DNA of 27,273 nt from a virus: positions 1 through 27,273 of the IMG/VR virus record IMGVR_UViG_3300033233_000145; one strand, given 5' to 3'. This document shows, piece after piece, positions 7,042-13,552 of this stretch. Made by a program: the position numbers and the translations under genes. The notes beneath the pieces are model-generated. The model worked only from the letters and a program-made list of their open reading frames with translations. It ran no database searches and had not been told where the DNA came from. Every line of letters starts with the position of its first letter. The stretch's first letter is position 1.

Positions 7042-7163
7042 GCCGCCGCCTTGGTCCGGGCCAGCCGTTCGCGCTCGGCGCGTTCAGCGGCGGCAGCCAG
7101 AGCAGCCGCGATAAGTCGGCGGCGGGCCTCGGGGCCGTAGCGGGCTGGGGGGTGGCCGATCAC
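7038..7163 (-). CDS. Small helical protein (41 aa)
   Basis: This short frame begins with GTG at 7163, overlapping the XRE gene stop as GTGA, and ends overlapping the next gene as GTGA. It reads VIGHPPARYGPEARRRLIAA and then a long Ala/Glu/Arg helix ending RTKAAA. The support is the exact 4-nt overlap at both ends, the same pattern as its neighbours, and filling what would otherwise be a gap in the operon. The function is unknown. Confidence 0.55.
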   Translation of the reverse strand: MIGHPPARYGPEARRRLIAAALAAAAERAERERLARTKAAA

Positions 7164-7357
7164 GATGCGACCTTCTGGCCCATCAGGTCTTCGACGGTTG
7201 TCCCGAGGGCCTGGGCAAGCCTCAGGGCGTTCTCGACGCTGGTGGCCGTGCCCTTCATCTCGATCCCCTCGATGGTCTCGGGGGTGACACCGGCGGCCAT
7301 CGCGAGCTTGAAGCGGGATAGGCCAGCGTCCTCGCGGCGTTTGCGGAGGTTGTCCAT
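7160..7357 (-). CDS. XRE-family helix-turn-helix regulator
   Basis: This 65-aa protein from the ATG at 7357 starts MDNLRKRREDAGLSRFKLA and has a classic lambda-Cro/XRE fold: helix-turn-helix MAAGVTPETIEGIEMKGT and the closing LRLAQALGTTVEDLMG. An upstream in-frame ATG at 7378 would add seven residues, but it has no ribosome binding site and overlaps the -10 element of the candidate promoter, so the inner start is preferred, giving a nearly leaderless mRNA. It is the first gene of the left operon and could regulate its own promoter or a lysis/lysogeny decision. It lacks the C-terminal dimerisation or cleavage domain of CI-type repressors. Confidence 0.8.
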   Translation of the reverse strand: MDNLRKRREDAGLSRFKLAMAAGVTPETIEGIEMKGTATSVENALRLAQALGTTVEDLMGQKVAS

Positions 7358-7367
7358 GACGGACGGG

Positions 7368-7397
7368 ATTCTAGGCATATCGAAGGCGGCGCGGCAA
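7368..7397 (-). promoter_or_regulatory. Candidate sigma70-type promoter for the left operon
   Basis: On the minus strand, TTGCCG (7397-7392) is followed after 18 bases by TAGAAT (7373-7368). Transcription would start a few bases before the ATG at 7357, making a leaderless or nearly leaderless message, as is common in Actinobacteria. It lies just after the structured region ending the late block and before the only XRE gene, a sensible place for an early promoter. Confidence 0.5.
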
Positions 7398-7430
7398 GTA
7401 CCTGGAACAAGATTCTTTCCCCGGAACGCC

Positions 7431-7586
7431 GAAAGCCCCCCAGGTCCCCGCCCGGGAGGGAGGCGGGAGCCCGGAGGGGCGTCTTACACGGCCTGGGGAG
7501 GCCCAGGACGGGCGCAGGATGCCGGTGCGGTGTCTTTGGACGTTGAGCCGGTCCGCGGCGTCCTGGGCGCTCTCAGGGGGGCTTTC
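7431..7586 (-). other. GC-rich noncoding region with nested inverted repeats (terminator or structured RNA)
   Basis: The noncoding gap 7379-7587 holds a perfect 11-bp inverted repeat (GAAAGCCCCCC at 7431-7441 with its complement at 7576-7586) enclosing a perfect 10-bp inverted repeat (GCCCAGGACG at 7501-7510 with 7559-7568). Local 6-bp hairpins also form (7448-7453 with 7462-7467; 7492-7497 with 7502-7507). On the minus strand the outer stem ends GGGGGGCTTTC, reminiscent of a phage terminator, but its arms are about 130 bases apart. It follows the last late gene and precedes the left promoter, so transcription stop is the simplest role. No coding frame with support was seen. Confidence 0.55.
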
Positions 7587-7587
7587 C

Positions 7588-7746
7588 TTAGAGGGGCTCC
7601 AGCGGCTCCTCCGGGGGGAACGCCGCGTCCGAAAGCGCCTCTACCTGCGCCTCCAGCGCCGCGATCCGCTCCTCCTGGGAAGCTTGGATGCCAGCCGCCG
7701 TCCACTTGCCACGACCACGACCGGGGCCCTTGTCCTCATCTGCCAT
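7588..7746 (-). CDS. Small coiled-coil protein (52 aa) after the holin
   Basis: ATG at 7746 has GGAGGGTGAT directly upstream, and the frame ends with TAA at 7588. The protein starts MADEDKGPGRGRGKWTAAG and contains a short heptad-like segment (QEERIAALEAQVEALSDA) and an acidic Pro-rich end (FPPEEPLEPL). It is the last gene of the late block, right after the holin. The function is unknown; it could be a lysis accessory. Confidence 0.65.
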   Translation of the reverse strand: MADEDKGPGRGRGKWTAAGIQASQEERIAALEAQVEALSDAAFPPEEPLEPL

Positions 7747-7747
7747 A

Positions 7748-7966
7748 TCACCCTCCTGTCGTCTTGCCGAACCGTGGGTCCGACGTGTTCAGGAACGCGA
7801 CGATGATCGGGAGCACGCTGACCAAGCCGGAGACCACGTAGGTCTGCCACTTGGCGAAGTCGATCACCGCGGCGTTACTCAGGTCCAGGAGCCACGCCGA
7901 CAGCATCGCGGCGACGAACACCCGGATCCAACTTCCTACCGGACCTGCCAGGAACGAACCAAGCAT
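7748..7966 (-). CDS. Putative holin
   Basis: This 72-aa protein has two predicted transmembrane segments, about residues 13-30 (WIRVFVAAMLSAWLLDL) and 41-59 (WQTYVVSGLVSVLPIIVAFL), and a polar end NTSDPRFGKTTGG. The WIRVFVA start and the LPIIxxxLNxxDPRFG end are typical of the two-span holins of actinophages, which form the inner-membrane lesion timing lysis. ATG at 7966 has AAGGAGGGA upstream. It neighbours the M15-like endolysin gene and a second membrane protein, making a lysis cassette. Confidence 0.75.
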   Translation of the reverse strand: MLGSFLAGPVGSWIRVFVAAMLSAWLLDLSNAAVIDFAKWQTYVVSGLVSVLPIIVAFLNTSDPRFGKTTGG

Positions 7967-7968
7967 GT

Positions 7969-8331
7969 CTATCCCTCCTTCCCTTCTTCGACCTGCTTCT
8001 CGGCCCGCGCCCGGAGCGGCGCGACCTCGGCCAGGTGATCGTCGAGCTTGTCGCCCACCCGGGAGACCTGCTCGGCCACCGCGCCGATGCGCTCGTGGAC
8101 CTCGTAGAGCGCCCGCGCGGTCTCATGCCCCTGGGCCTGTACCACCGTCACCGTGTCGGCGATGTCATGGACGGTGGCCCCCAGGGACCGCTCGTTGCCG
8201 GTGTCGATAGAGCCTTGCGTGCGTTTGAGCGTGCGCCGGTTGAGCAGCAACACGGGCAAGACCGCCGCCAGGATGATCGCGACGGCGCCGAACGCGGCTA
8301 CGGTGATATCGCTCACACTCGACGCGATCAC
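7969..8331 (-). CDS. Membrane-anchored coiled-coil protein of the lysis cassette
   Basis: This 120-aa protein has one N-terminal hydrophobic segment (about 10-31, VAAFGAVAIILAAVLPVLLL), then a basic stop-transfer (NRRTLKR) and a long helical, coiled-coil-like tail (VHERIGAVAEQVSRVGDKLD to the end). This resembles small DUF2746-type phage membrane proteins encoded beside endolysin and holin genes, which may be second holins or spanin-like lysis factors. GTG at 8331 overlaps the endolysin stop as GTGA. No lipobox is present. Confidence 0.65.
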   Translation of the reverse strand: MIASSVSDITVAAFGAVAIILAAVLPVLLLNRRTLKRTQGSIDTGNERSLGATVHDIADTVTVVQAQGHETARALYEVHERIGAVAEQVSRVGDKLDDHLAEVAPLRARAEKQVEEGKEG

Positions 8332-9020
8332 GGACAGCTCGCACGCGGTTGTCCGGTCCTCTCGGGGGTCCCTTCACAATGGATATGCCCGGTGTGCGGG
8401 TCACTCCCGCCGTAGTAATGGATGCCTTGGGCCGGGTCCCATATCTGGCGGTTGAATATCCATCTACCCACCGGGAGGCCGTCCTTCCCGTTGCTGCGTT
8501 GATACGCGAGTGCCTGCGCGTGCAGGAAGTCCTTGACCTTGGACAACGTGGAGAACGACGCGCCGATGTCCCACGCGTTCGAACCAGGGTCAGGCGCCGG
8601 CCACGGCGAGTGTTGCGTCCACGAACTCGAGCCCGCGATCTTGCGCCGAGAGCAGATGCCGTAGCTCGACACCTTGAACGCCGCCATGACCGCGGTGTAG
8701 ATACGGTCGATGTCCGAGTTACCGTCCGTCTGCTTGACCGGGGGTGCGGTCTCGACGCGGCGCAGGTAGCAGACGAGTTCGCCTGCCGCGAGTTGCACGA
8801 CCGTCCCGGTCTCTCCCTTGCGGAGGAGAGACCGGGCGTAGTCCAGGGCCGGCGCACCCGTCTTGAAGTGGCGCCAGCGATCCTGCCCGCGGCGCTTGAC
8901 CCTCACCTCTCCCCCGACGCGGCGCAGCGGACGCCAGGCGCGGCGGATGGCCGTGTCGAGCTCCAGCGGCCCGGAGACCTTGTCCCGGTCGGAGCGGCGC
9001 AAGACGTAGTGAACCGACAA
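8328..9020 (-). CDS. Putative M15-like peptidase endolysin
   Basis: This 230-aa protein starts with TTG at 9020, supported by GAGGAGG five bases upstream. Residues 1-100 are a charged domain of unknown fold. Residues about 105-225 resemble VanY/extensin-type peptidases: QHSPWPAPDPGSNAWDIG supplies H...AxD and DPHTGHIHCEG supplies the HxH zinc ligands, with LPVGRWIFNRQIWDPAQG between. Enzymes of this group cut peptidoglycan stem peptides. The position directly before the holin-like genes fits an endolysin. An alternative is a tail-associated lysin, since fibre genes lie just upstream. No signal peptide is present. Confidence 0.6.
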   Translation of the reverse strand: MSVHYVLRRSDRDKVSGPLELDTAIRRAWRPLRRVGGEVRVKRRGQDRWRHFKTGAPALDYARSLLRKGETGTVVQLAAGELVCYLRRVETAPPVKQTDGNSDIDRIYTAVMAAFKVSSYGICSRRKIAGSSSWTQHSPWPAPDPGSNAWDIGASFSTLSKVKDFLHAQALAYQRSNGKDGLPVGRWIFNRQIWDPAQGIHYYGGSDPHTGHIHCEGTPERTGQPRASCP

Positions 9021-9037
9021 GATGACCTCCTCGCGAG

Positions 9038-9490
9038 CTAGGCGGGAACGGGCGAGCGGAGCGGGATACCCCAGGTCGCCACGGCCGTATACAGCACATC
9101 TACCGTGACGTTGAAGCTGTGATCGCCGCCCGCGAGCGTGACTACCGCGGCCGAATGAGTGACGGTCGGGCCGTGAAGCACCGTATCCGTACCGCCCGCA
9201 AGCGAGACCGTGGCTGCGATGTGCGCTCGTGTCCCCGAGAGGGCGGCGGATGCGCCAGACAGGGCAACGGACGCGGCGACATGAGCCACCACCGGACCGC
9301 GGATAGCCTCGTGCGTCCCCCCGGCCAGGGTAAGCGTCCCTGCGGCGTGGGCGACACCGTGCGCTATGACATGCGCGCCGCCCGACAGGGCCGCCACCCC
9401 GGCAACATGCGAGACGGTGTTTCCCGCGGTCCCCCGGTAGGGGATGGAGCTGCGGTATTCCTGGCCGGATTCCCGGTAGCCGGTCGGCAT
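9038..9490 (-). CDS. Virion protein with about five 21-residue beta-rich repeats
   Basis: This 150-aa protein consists of a 25-residue start (MPTGYRESGQEYRSSIPYRG), then five degenerate units of 20-22 residues (about 26-130) with consensus H-x-A-x(3)-L-(A/S)-G-G, for example VAHAAGTLTLAGGTHEAIRG, and a closing segment (LYTAVATWGIPLRSPVPA). It is Gly/Ala/His/Thr-rich, nearly uncharged, and predicted beta. The ATG shares a base with the stop of the fibre gene (TGATG). The location at the end of the fibre genes suggests a fibre tip or capsid/tail decoration protein; I recognise no named family. Confidence 0.65.
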   Translation of the reverse strand: MPTGYRESGQEYRSSIPYRGTAGNTVSHVAGVAALSGGAHVIAHGVAHAAGTLTLAGGTHEAIRGPVVAHVAASVALSGASAALSGTRAHIAATVSLAGGTDTVLHGPTVTHSAAVVTLAGGDHSFNVTVDVLYTAVATWGIPLRSPVPA

Positions 9491-10119
9491 CAGCCCAGCC
9501 GGATCGCGCTCAGATAGGCTTTGGTGTAGTCGAAGTTCAAGTTGCCGCCTGCCGCGTGGTACACGTAGACCTCGACGTAGTCGTTCGCCGCCGCGTTGTA
9601 GATGGTGCTGACGACCGCTTCGGTTTCCCCGCTACCCGTGGTGGACTGTCTTCGGTCCCGAGCCAGCGTTGTTCCGCTTCCTGCTCCCGCCGAGTTCAGT
9701 TGTATCTCAACGAAGCGGAATCCGGTCGAGTTGTTCGCCCAGGAACTCTGCACCATGACGAGATAGAGCCCCGCGGTCGTGAACTTCAGCCGGGTCGGGT
9801 TCCCCCCGATGTCCACCATCGAGTCGGTGTCGGCGTCTTCCGCCTGCCACGAGATGACCGTGAGCGTCACCTGCGAGATGGTCTGATCCGAGGTCCTGGA
9901 CATCCGCCCATACGCGAGGGAGGAATGGGCTCCCCGAGCGACCTTGTAATCCAGCGACGTCGTTACCGCCGATGAGTCGATGCCGACCTTGGCTTCCAGC
10001 GCCTCGATGGCGTCGTTCGCGTCCGAGTGCTCGACATCATGAAGGACACCGGTCGTGTTCAACGAATCCGAGGACGTCGGGTTCGTGAAGGAGTCGAGCG
10101 AGGTTGGGAACGAGACCAT
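9490..10119 (-). CDS. Tail fibre-like protein with C1q/TNF-like C-terminus
   Basis: This 209-aa protein has the N-terminus SFPTSLDSFTNPTSSDSLN with DANDAIEALEAKVG, the short attachment and trimerising segment found at the start of many fibre or appendage proteins in high-GC phages. The C-terminal two-thirds is beta-rich (TTAGLYLVMVQSSWANNSTG, FRFVEIQLNSAG, DYVEVYVYHAAGGNLNFDY, AYLSAIRLG), matching the strand pattern of a C1q/TNF jelly roll, a trimeric receptor-binding fold. ATG at 10119 has AGGAGCTAG upstream. The likely role is host binding at the tail tip. The fold assignment is by pattern only. Confidence 0.65.
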   Translation of the reverse strand: MVSFPTSLDSFTNPTSSDSLNTTGVLHDVEHSDANDAIEALEAKVGIDSSAVTTSLDYKVARGAHSSLAYGRMSRTSDQTISQVTLTVISWQAEDADTDSMVDIGGNPTRLKFTTAGLYLVMVQSSWANNSTGFRFVEIQLNSAGAGSGTTLARDRRQSTTGSGETEAVVSTIYNAAANDYVEVYVYHAAGGNLNFDYTKAYLSAIRLG

Positions 10120-10130
10120 CTAGCTCCTAT

Positions 10131-11036
10131 CTATCCGTCCCAGTAACCGAACGAAGCCTGATAGAGCAGGTCGGTCGTAGATGCCGTCACCGCGACAAGG
10201 ATCCCGCCTCCGTCCACAGCGGCGGCGATGCGGACGGTTCCTAAGGAGAACTGAGCAGCGGGACCATCCACCCAGGTATCCGGCGTCCAGACCACGGTAG
10301 CGTCTGTGGAGCCACCGTTATCGGCGAACCCTACGACGAGCCAGATCGCCCCCGTGGCGGAGTTGAGGAACGCCCCGCTACCATCCGGCCCCCAGCCACC
10401 TCCACCAAGAGAGCTGGGCATATCGGCGAACCCGGTGTCATAGGTATCGCCAACCGTGTCGTAGGTGACGTGGTTTCGGAGATCGTAGGTGCCGCCGTAA
10501 TCGGCGCCGCCGATGATGTGGATGAGATCTCCCACGACGACGGCCTGGTTAGGAACGTTCAGGTCCGTGAACGGCAGGCTGGCACCGGAGGACCACGAAT
10601 CGCCGATGATGTCATAGACCTGCATCGCCAGGCTGCCGTATCCGCCATAGACGTAGATGAAGTCTCCGACAACGCCCGCCTGGGCCTGGTACACGGCGGT
10701 CGGGATGCTCGTTACCGTAGACCAGGAGTCGCCTATGGTGTCGTAGACGCGGACGACCGCGGTGCTGGACCCTGACCCGCTCCCGTCGCTGCCTTCGGTC
10801 CCTGATATGAGATACACGTTCCCGCCGTGGTATGCAACGGCGCAGTCTCGGCGCCAGGTCGTCCCCCAGCGCGTGATATCCGTCCAGGTATCCGTTGAGG
10901 GCTCGTAACGCTCAAAGTGCCCGACCTGACTAGGGAAGGACGTTAGCCCGGTCACCCACAGGTAGTGACCATCGCCGCAACCGAAGATGCCCGTCGTGCT
11001 CGACAGACCGACCGAGGCCCCGGGCGTCCAGCCCAC
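10131..11036 (-). CDS. Kelch-type beta-propeller tail protein
   Basis: This 301-aa protein is built of about five or six Kelch-like units: a hydrophobic strand ending in GG or SG (VYLISGTEG, FIYVYGGYG, LIHIIGGADYGG), a Y-D partner strand (VRVYDTIGDSWST, MQVYDIIGDSWSS, VTYDTVGDTYDT) and a Trp four to six residues on. This is a classic propeller signature; propellers bind ligands on a flat face. The GTG at 11036 follows directly on the TAA of the fibronectin-type protein gene (TAAGTG). In the fibre region it is probably a receptor- or glycan-binding appendage. No signal peptide or enzyme motif was seen. Confidence 0.75.
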   Translation of the reverse strand: MGWTPGASVGLSSTTGIFGCGDGHYLWVTGLTSFPSQVGHFERYEPSTDTWTDITRWGTTWRRDCAVAYHGGNVYLISGTEGSDGSGSGSSTAVVRVYDTIGDSWSTVTSIPTAVYQAQAGVVGDFIYVYGGYGSLAMQVYDIIGDSWSSGASLPFTDLNVPNQAVVVGDLIHIIGGADYGGTYDLRNHVTYDTVGDTYDTGFADMPSSLGGGGWGPDGSGAFLNSATGAIWLVVGFADNGGSTDATVVWTPDTWVDGPAAQFSLGTVRIAAAVDGGGILVAVTASTTDLLYQASFGYWDG

Positions 11037-12470
11037 TTACCCCACCCGGTCCGCGATAATCTGCAGGGTCAGGTCTTCCGGGGGGGTCGAGCCGAGCGAG
11101 ACGACCTTGACCTTGAAGTGGTCCCCTCGCTCAACGGCGCGGTTATGGATCAGCTTCGTGGACCCGTCATCGTCCCCTGCCGGCAGCGAGAGCATGTCCC
11201 CCGTGTCGTCCTCGAACACGGAGGCGTAAGCCCCCCCGACCGGACGCACCTGGAGGTCGATGATGGCTGCTCCGCCGGTCCCTGCGGTATCGGCTGCCCC
11301 GGTGTAACGCCGGATGATGTAGTCGTCATCGAAGCGGTTCGGGGGTTTATAGGTCCCCACGACGAGCGGCCCGGGGACGTTGAACGTGATGACACGACGG
11401 ATCATCTTCGGCAGACGACCGTCCGGGTCGGCGTCGGGGTCCGAGTTCCCCCCCAGCGTGGCCGGGATGAACGCCGAACGATCCCGGTCATCGTCCACGT
11501 TCAGCACGCGGGCAAAGAACTTCTGATCCTCGTCGATATCCGACGCATCGACGTGGAAGCGGACCTGTGTCTTCTTCAGATGCCGCTTCCAGTGATACAG
11601 GTCGCGCATGAAGTACCCGGACCCATCAGCGGTGAGGTTGACCGCCGAGCCCCCGGAGGTCAGAGACACCTTAAAGTCGTTGGTCGCCGAGCTCACGACG
11701 TAGTAACGCCGACCGACCTTCAGACCCGCAGGGAGAGATGCCCCCCGGACCATGACGATATCCCCGTTGGCTAGCCCGTGAGAGGTTGCGGAGAGCTTGT
11801 CGTCGGACTCTTCCCCGGTGAACGCTACCCAGGTTGGGAAGGTGTAGGGCTCGGTCCCCAGGAACAGTTGCGCTACGGCGTGGTCCACGTCGTCGTGGAA
11901 TATCTCGCCTTCATCGTCGTCGTCGGTGTCGTCTACCTCCTCGTCCCAGTTGACGAAGATGCCGTGGGGACGCCGATGGATCGACACGTTGGACGGCGCC
12001 GGGGGGCCTTGGGACAGGGTATCGGTGAAGTAGTCGGACCATTCGGCCTTGCAGTTGACCCCGATCGCCCGCACCCGGTAGCGGTAAGCGAGCCGCGCCC
12101 GGATACCCTTGATGATCTTCTGCACCTTGTCGTTGTCGTCGTCATCATCCTTGGCCGGGACCTGGATGCGGTCGAGCAGGAACCAGTCGACCTCGTTCGC
12201 GCTGTATTCGACCTCGACGGCGTAGGTGCGGACGATGAGCGGGAAGCCGTCGGCGTCGAAGCGGACCTCGGGCCAGCGGATGCGCCAGCGCCAGCGGTTG
12301 TGCCGTCCCTTTCCGGGGCGTTTGAAGAACTCCCCGAACAGGTCCCCGGAGTCGATCTGCGCCGGCCGGTGTGGGCAGGGGTTCTTCCGGTGGCGGTTGG
12401 CGCGCTTGCCGTGACCCCCGGCCTTGCGTGCGAGCTCGGCGGTGTCCCCCCGGGGATACTTGGGCTTCAC
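11037..12470 (-). CDS. Minor tail protein with fibronectin type III-like domains
   Basis: This 477-aa protein starts with GTG at 12470, which makes GTGA with the preceding stop; the frame is open further upstream but that part is a shadow. After a very basic N-terminus (GGHGKRANRHRKNPCPHRP) there is a first FnIII-like domain (about 68-150, ending YRYRVRAIGVNCKAEWSDYF), with an Asp run (109-112), and a second one from PPAPSNVSIHRRPHGIFVNW (156-175). The second is interrupted by an Asp-rich stretch (178-186) and a small beta domain (about 225-286) before resuming at TQVRFHV. The C-terminus (about 380-477) looks like a beta-sandwich found in siphophage tip proteins. It is likely part of the tail tip or central fibre. 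Confidence 0.7.
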   Translation of the reverse strand: MKPKYPRGDTAELARKAGGHGKRANRHRKNPCPHRPAQIDSGDLFGEFFKRPGKGRHNRWRWRIRWPEVRFDADGFPLIVRTYAVEVEYSANEVDWFLLDRIQVPAKDDDDDNDKVQKIIKGIRARLAYRYRVRAIGVNCKAEWSDYFTDTLSQGPPAPSNVSIHRRPHGIFVNWDEEVDDTDDDDEGEIFHDDVDHAVAQLFLGTEPYTFPTWVAFTGEESDDKLSATSHGLANGDIVMVRGASLPAGLKVGRRYYVVSSATNDFKVSLTSGGSAVNLTADGSGYFMRDLYHWKRHLKKTQVRFHVDASDIDEDQKFFARVLNVDDDRDRSAFIPATLGGNSDPDADPDGRLPKMIRRVITFNVPGPLVVGTYKPPNRFDDDYIIRRYTGAADTAGTGGAAIIDLQVRPVGGAYASVFEDDTGDMLSLPAGDDDGSTKLIHNRAVERGDHFKVKVVSLGSTPPEDLTLQIIADRVG

Positions 12471-13552
12471 GAGCCCACGTCCCCCACCATCGCCCAGTTG
12501 ACGCGGACGAACACGTTGTCCGGCATCTGCACGGAGACCTCGATCTCCTGCACCCGCACGGGGATGTCGAGCTCCCACCCCGGACGGGAGGACTGAAGGG
12601 TGATGATGTCCCCCACGTCGAACGTGCCGAGGGCGGGGCCGCTTGAGAGTTCGTACCAGACATCCGAACCCACGACCGGCGTGTCGGAGATGAGCGCCTG
12701 CGCCCGCTCGTCCGCGTCGTCCTGGTCGTCCGAGTCGACGCTGTCGAAGTCCTCAAGCAGTCCGTACGTGGCCAGCGCCGAGGCATCCGGCCAGTCCCCC
12801 ACCGGGGGATCGCAGTCCCCCGAGCCGACCGCGTGACCCCGGGACACGATCTGGCCGGCGTCGATCTCGTAGCTGAGCGTGTCCAGGTACTGCGTCCCGT
12901 CCAGCGTCACCGAGCCCGACAGGTCACTCCCGCGAGATGGGTTGAAGGTCACGAACGCCCGGGAGGATGCATCGGTGAGCGTCGGCGTGATGGCCCAGTC
13001 GATCCCGTCGGACAGTGCCGCGTACTCATCCAGCACGTCGGAGATGAACAGGCCGTCCTCGACGCAGTACCAGGCGCGGCGTAGGTGAGAGCCTCCGGTG
13101 TGCGTCCCCTGCGTGAGTCCCAGGTCCCCCCCGGTCTCGGCTTGCGAGCGGTCGATCAGGTCCCAGACGACCTCCTCTTGAGACAACCCATAGGACGTAT
13201 TCAGGTTCGTGGGGGTCTCGGTAACCTTCTCGTAGCGGACCTCCCAGTCGATGCCGCGGCGCCGCAGGATGCCCCCGAGCCCTTCGCCGATGAGCTTGCC
13301 GCTTAGGCGGTTCGCGTTCGTATCCACCCGTGCGATCCAGATACGGCCCTCGGCGCGGAGCGTGGCTCCGTCGAACACCTTGTAGTCGCGCTGTCCCGGC
13401 TCGATGTCGTCCCGGGCGATGTTGTGCATCGAGAACGCGGCCTCGAAGGAGCCTGGACCGTCGAGCGAGTGCGTGAACGAGAAGTCACCTATGGGCAGGT
13501 CGGCGGATACCGGCGTCCCGTCCAGCTCGAACGTCGCGACGGTCCACGTCAT
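12467..13552 (-). CDS. Tail hub-like minor tail protein
   Basis: This 361-aa protein has the N-terminus WTVATFELDGTPVSADLPIG and GPGSFEAAFSMHNIARDDIE, followed by GRIWIARVDTNANRLSGKLIGEG. This is the usual start of siphophage hub or tail-associated proteins related to Gp37-like/gp27-like families, where beta domains form the ring closing the tail tube. The ATG overlaps the tape measure stop as ATGA and its stop overlaps the next gene as GTGA. It occupies the place normally taken by distal-tail and hub genes; no separate distal tail protein gene is seen. The family assignment is moderate. Confidence 0.65.
   Translation of the reverse strand: MTWTVATFELDGTPVSADLPIGDFSFTHSLDGPGSFEAAFSMHNIARDDIEPGQRDYKVFDGATLRAEGRIWIARVDTNANRLSGKLIGEGLGGILRRRGIDWEVRYEKVTETPTNLNTSYGLSQEEVVWDLIDRSQAETGGDLGLTQGTHTGGSHLRRAWYCVEDGLFISDVLDEYAALSDGIDWAITPTLTDASSRAFVTFNPSRGSDLSGSVTLDGTQYLDTLSYEIDAGQIVSRGHAVGSGDCDPPVGDWPDASALATYGLLEDFDSVDSDDQDDADERAQALISDTPVVGSDVWYELSSGPALGTFDVGDIITLQSSRPGWELDIPVRVQEIEVSVQMPDNVFVRVNWAMVGDVGS

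Noticed and set aside
7152-7841. 229-codon plus-strand frame across the noncoding region
   Set aside because: It is antisense to the XRE, small coiled-coil and holin genes and crosses the inverted repeats; it looks like a chance frame.
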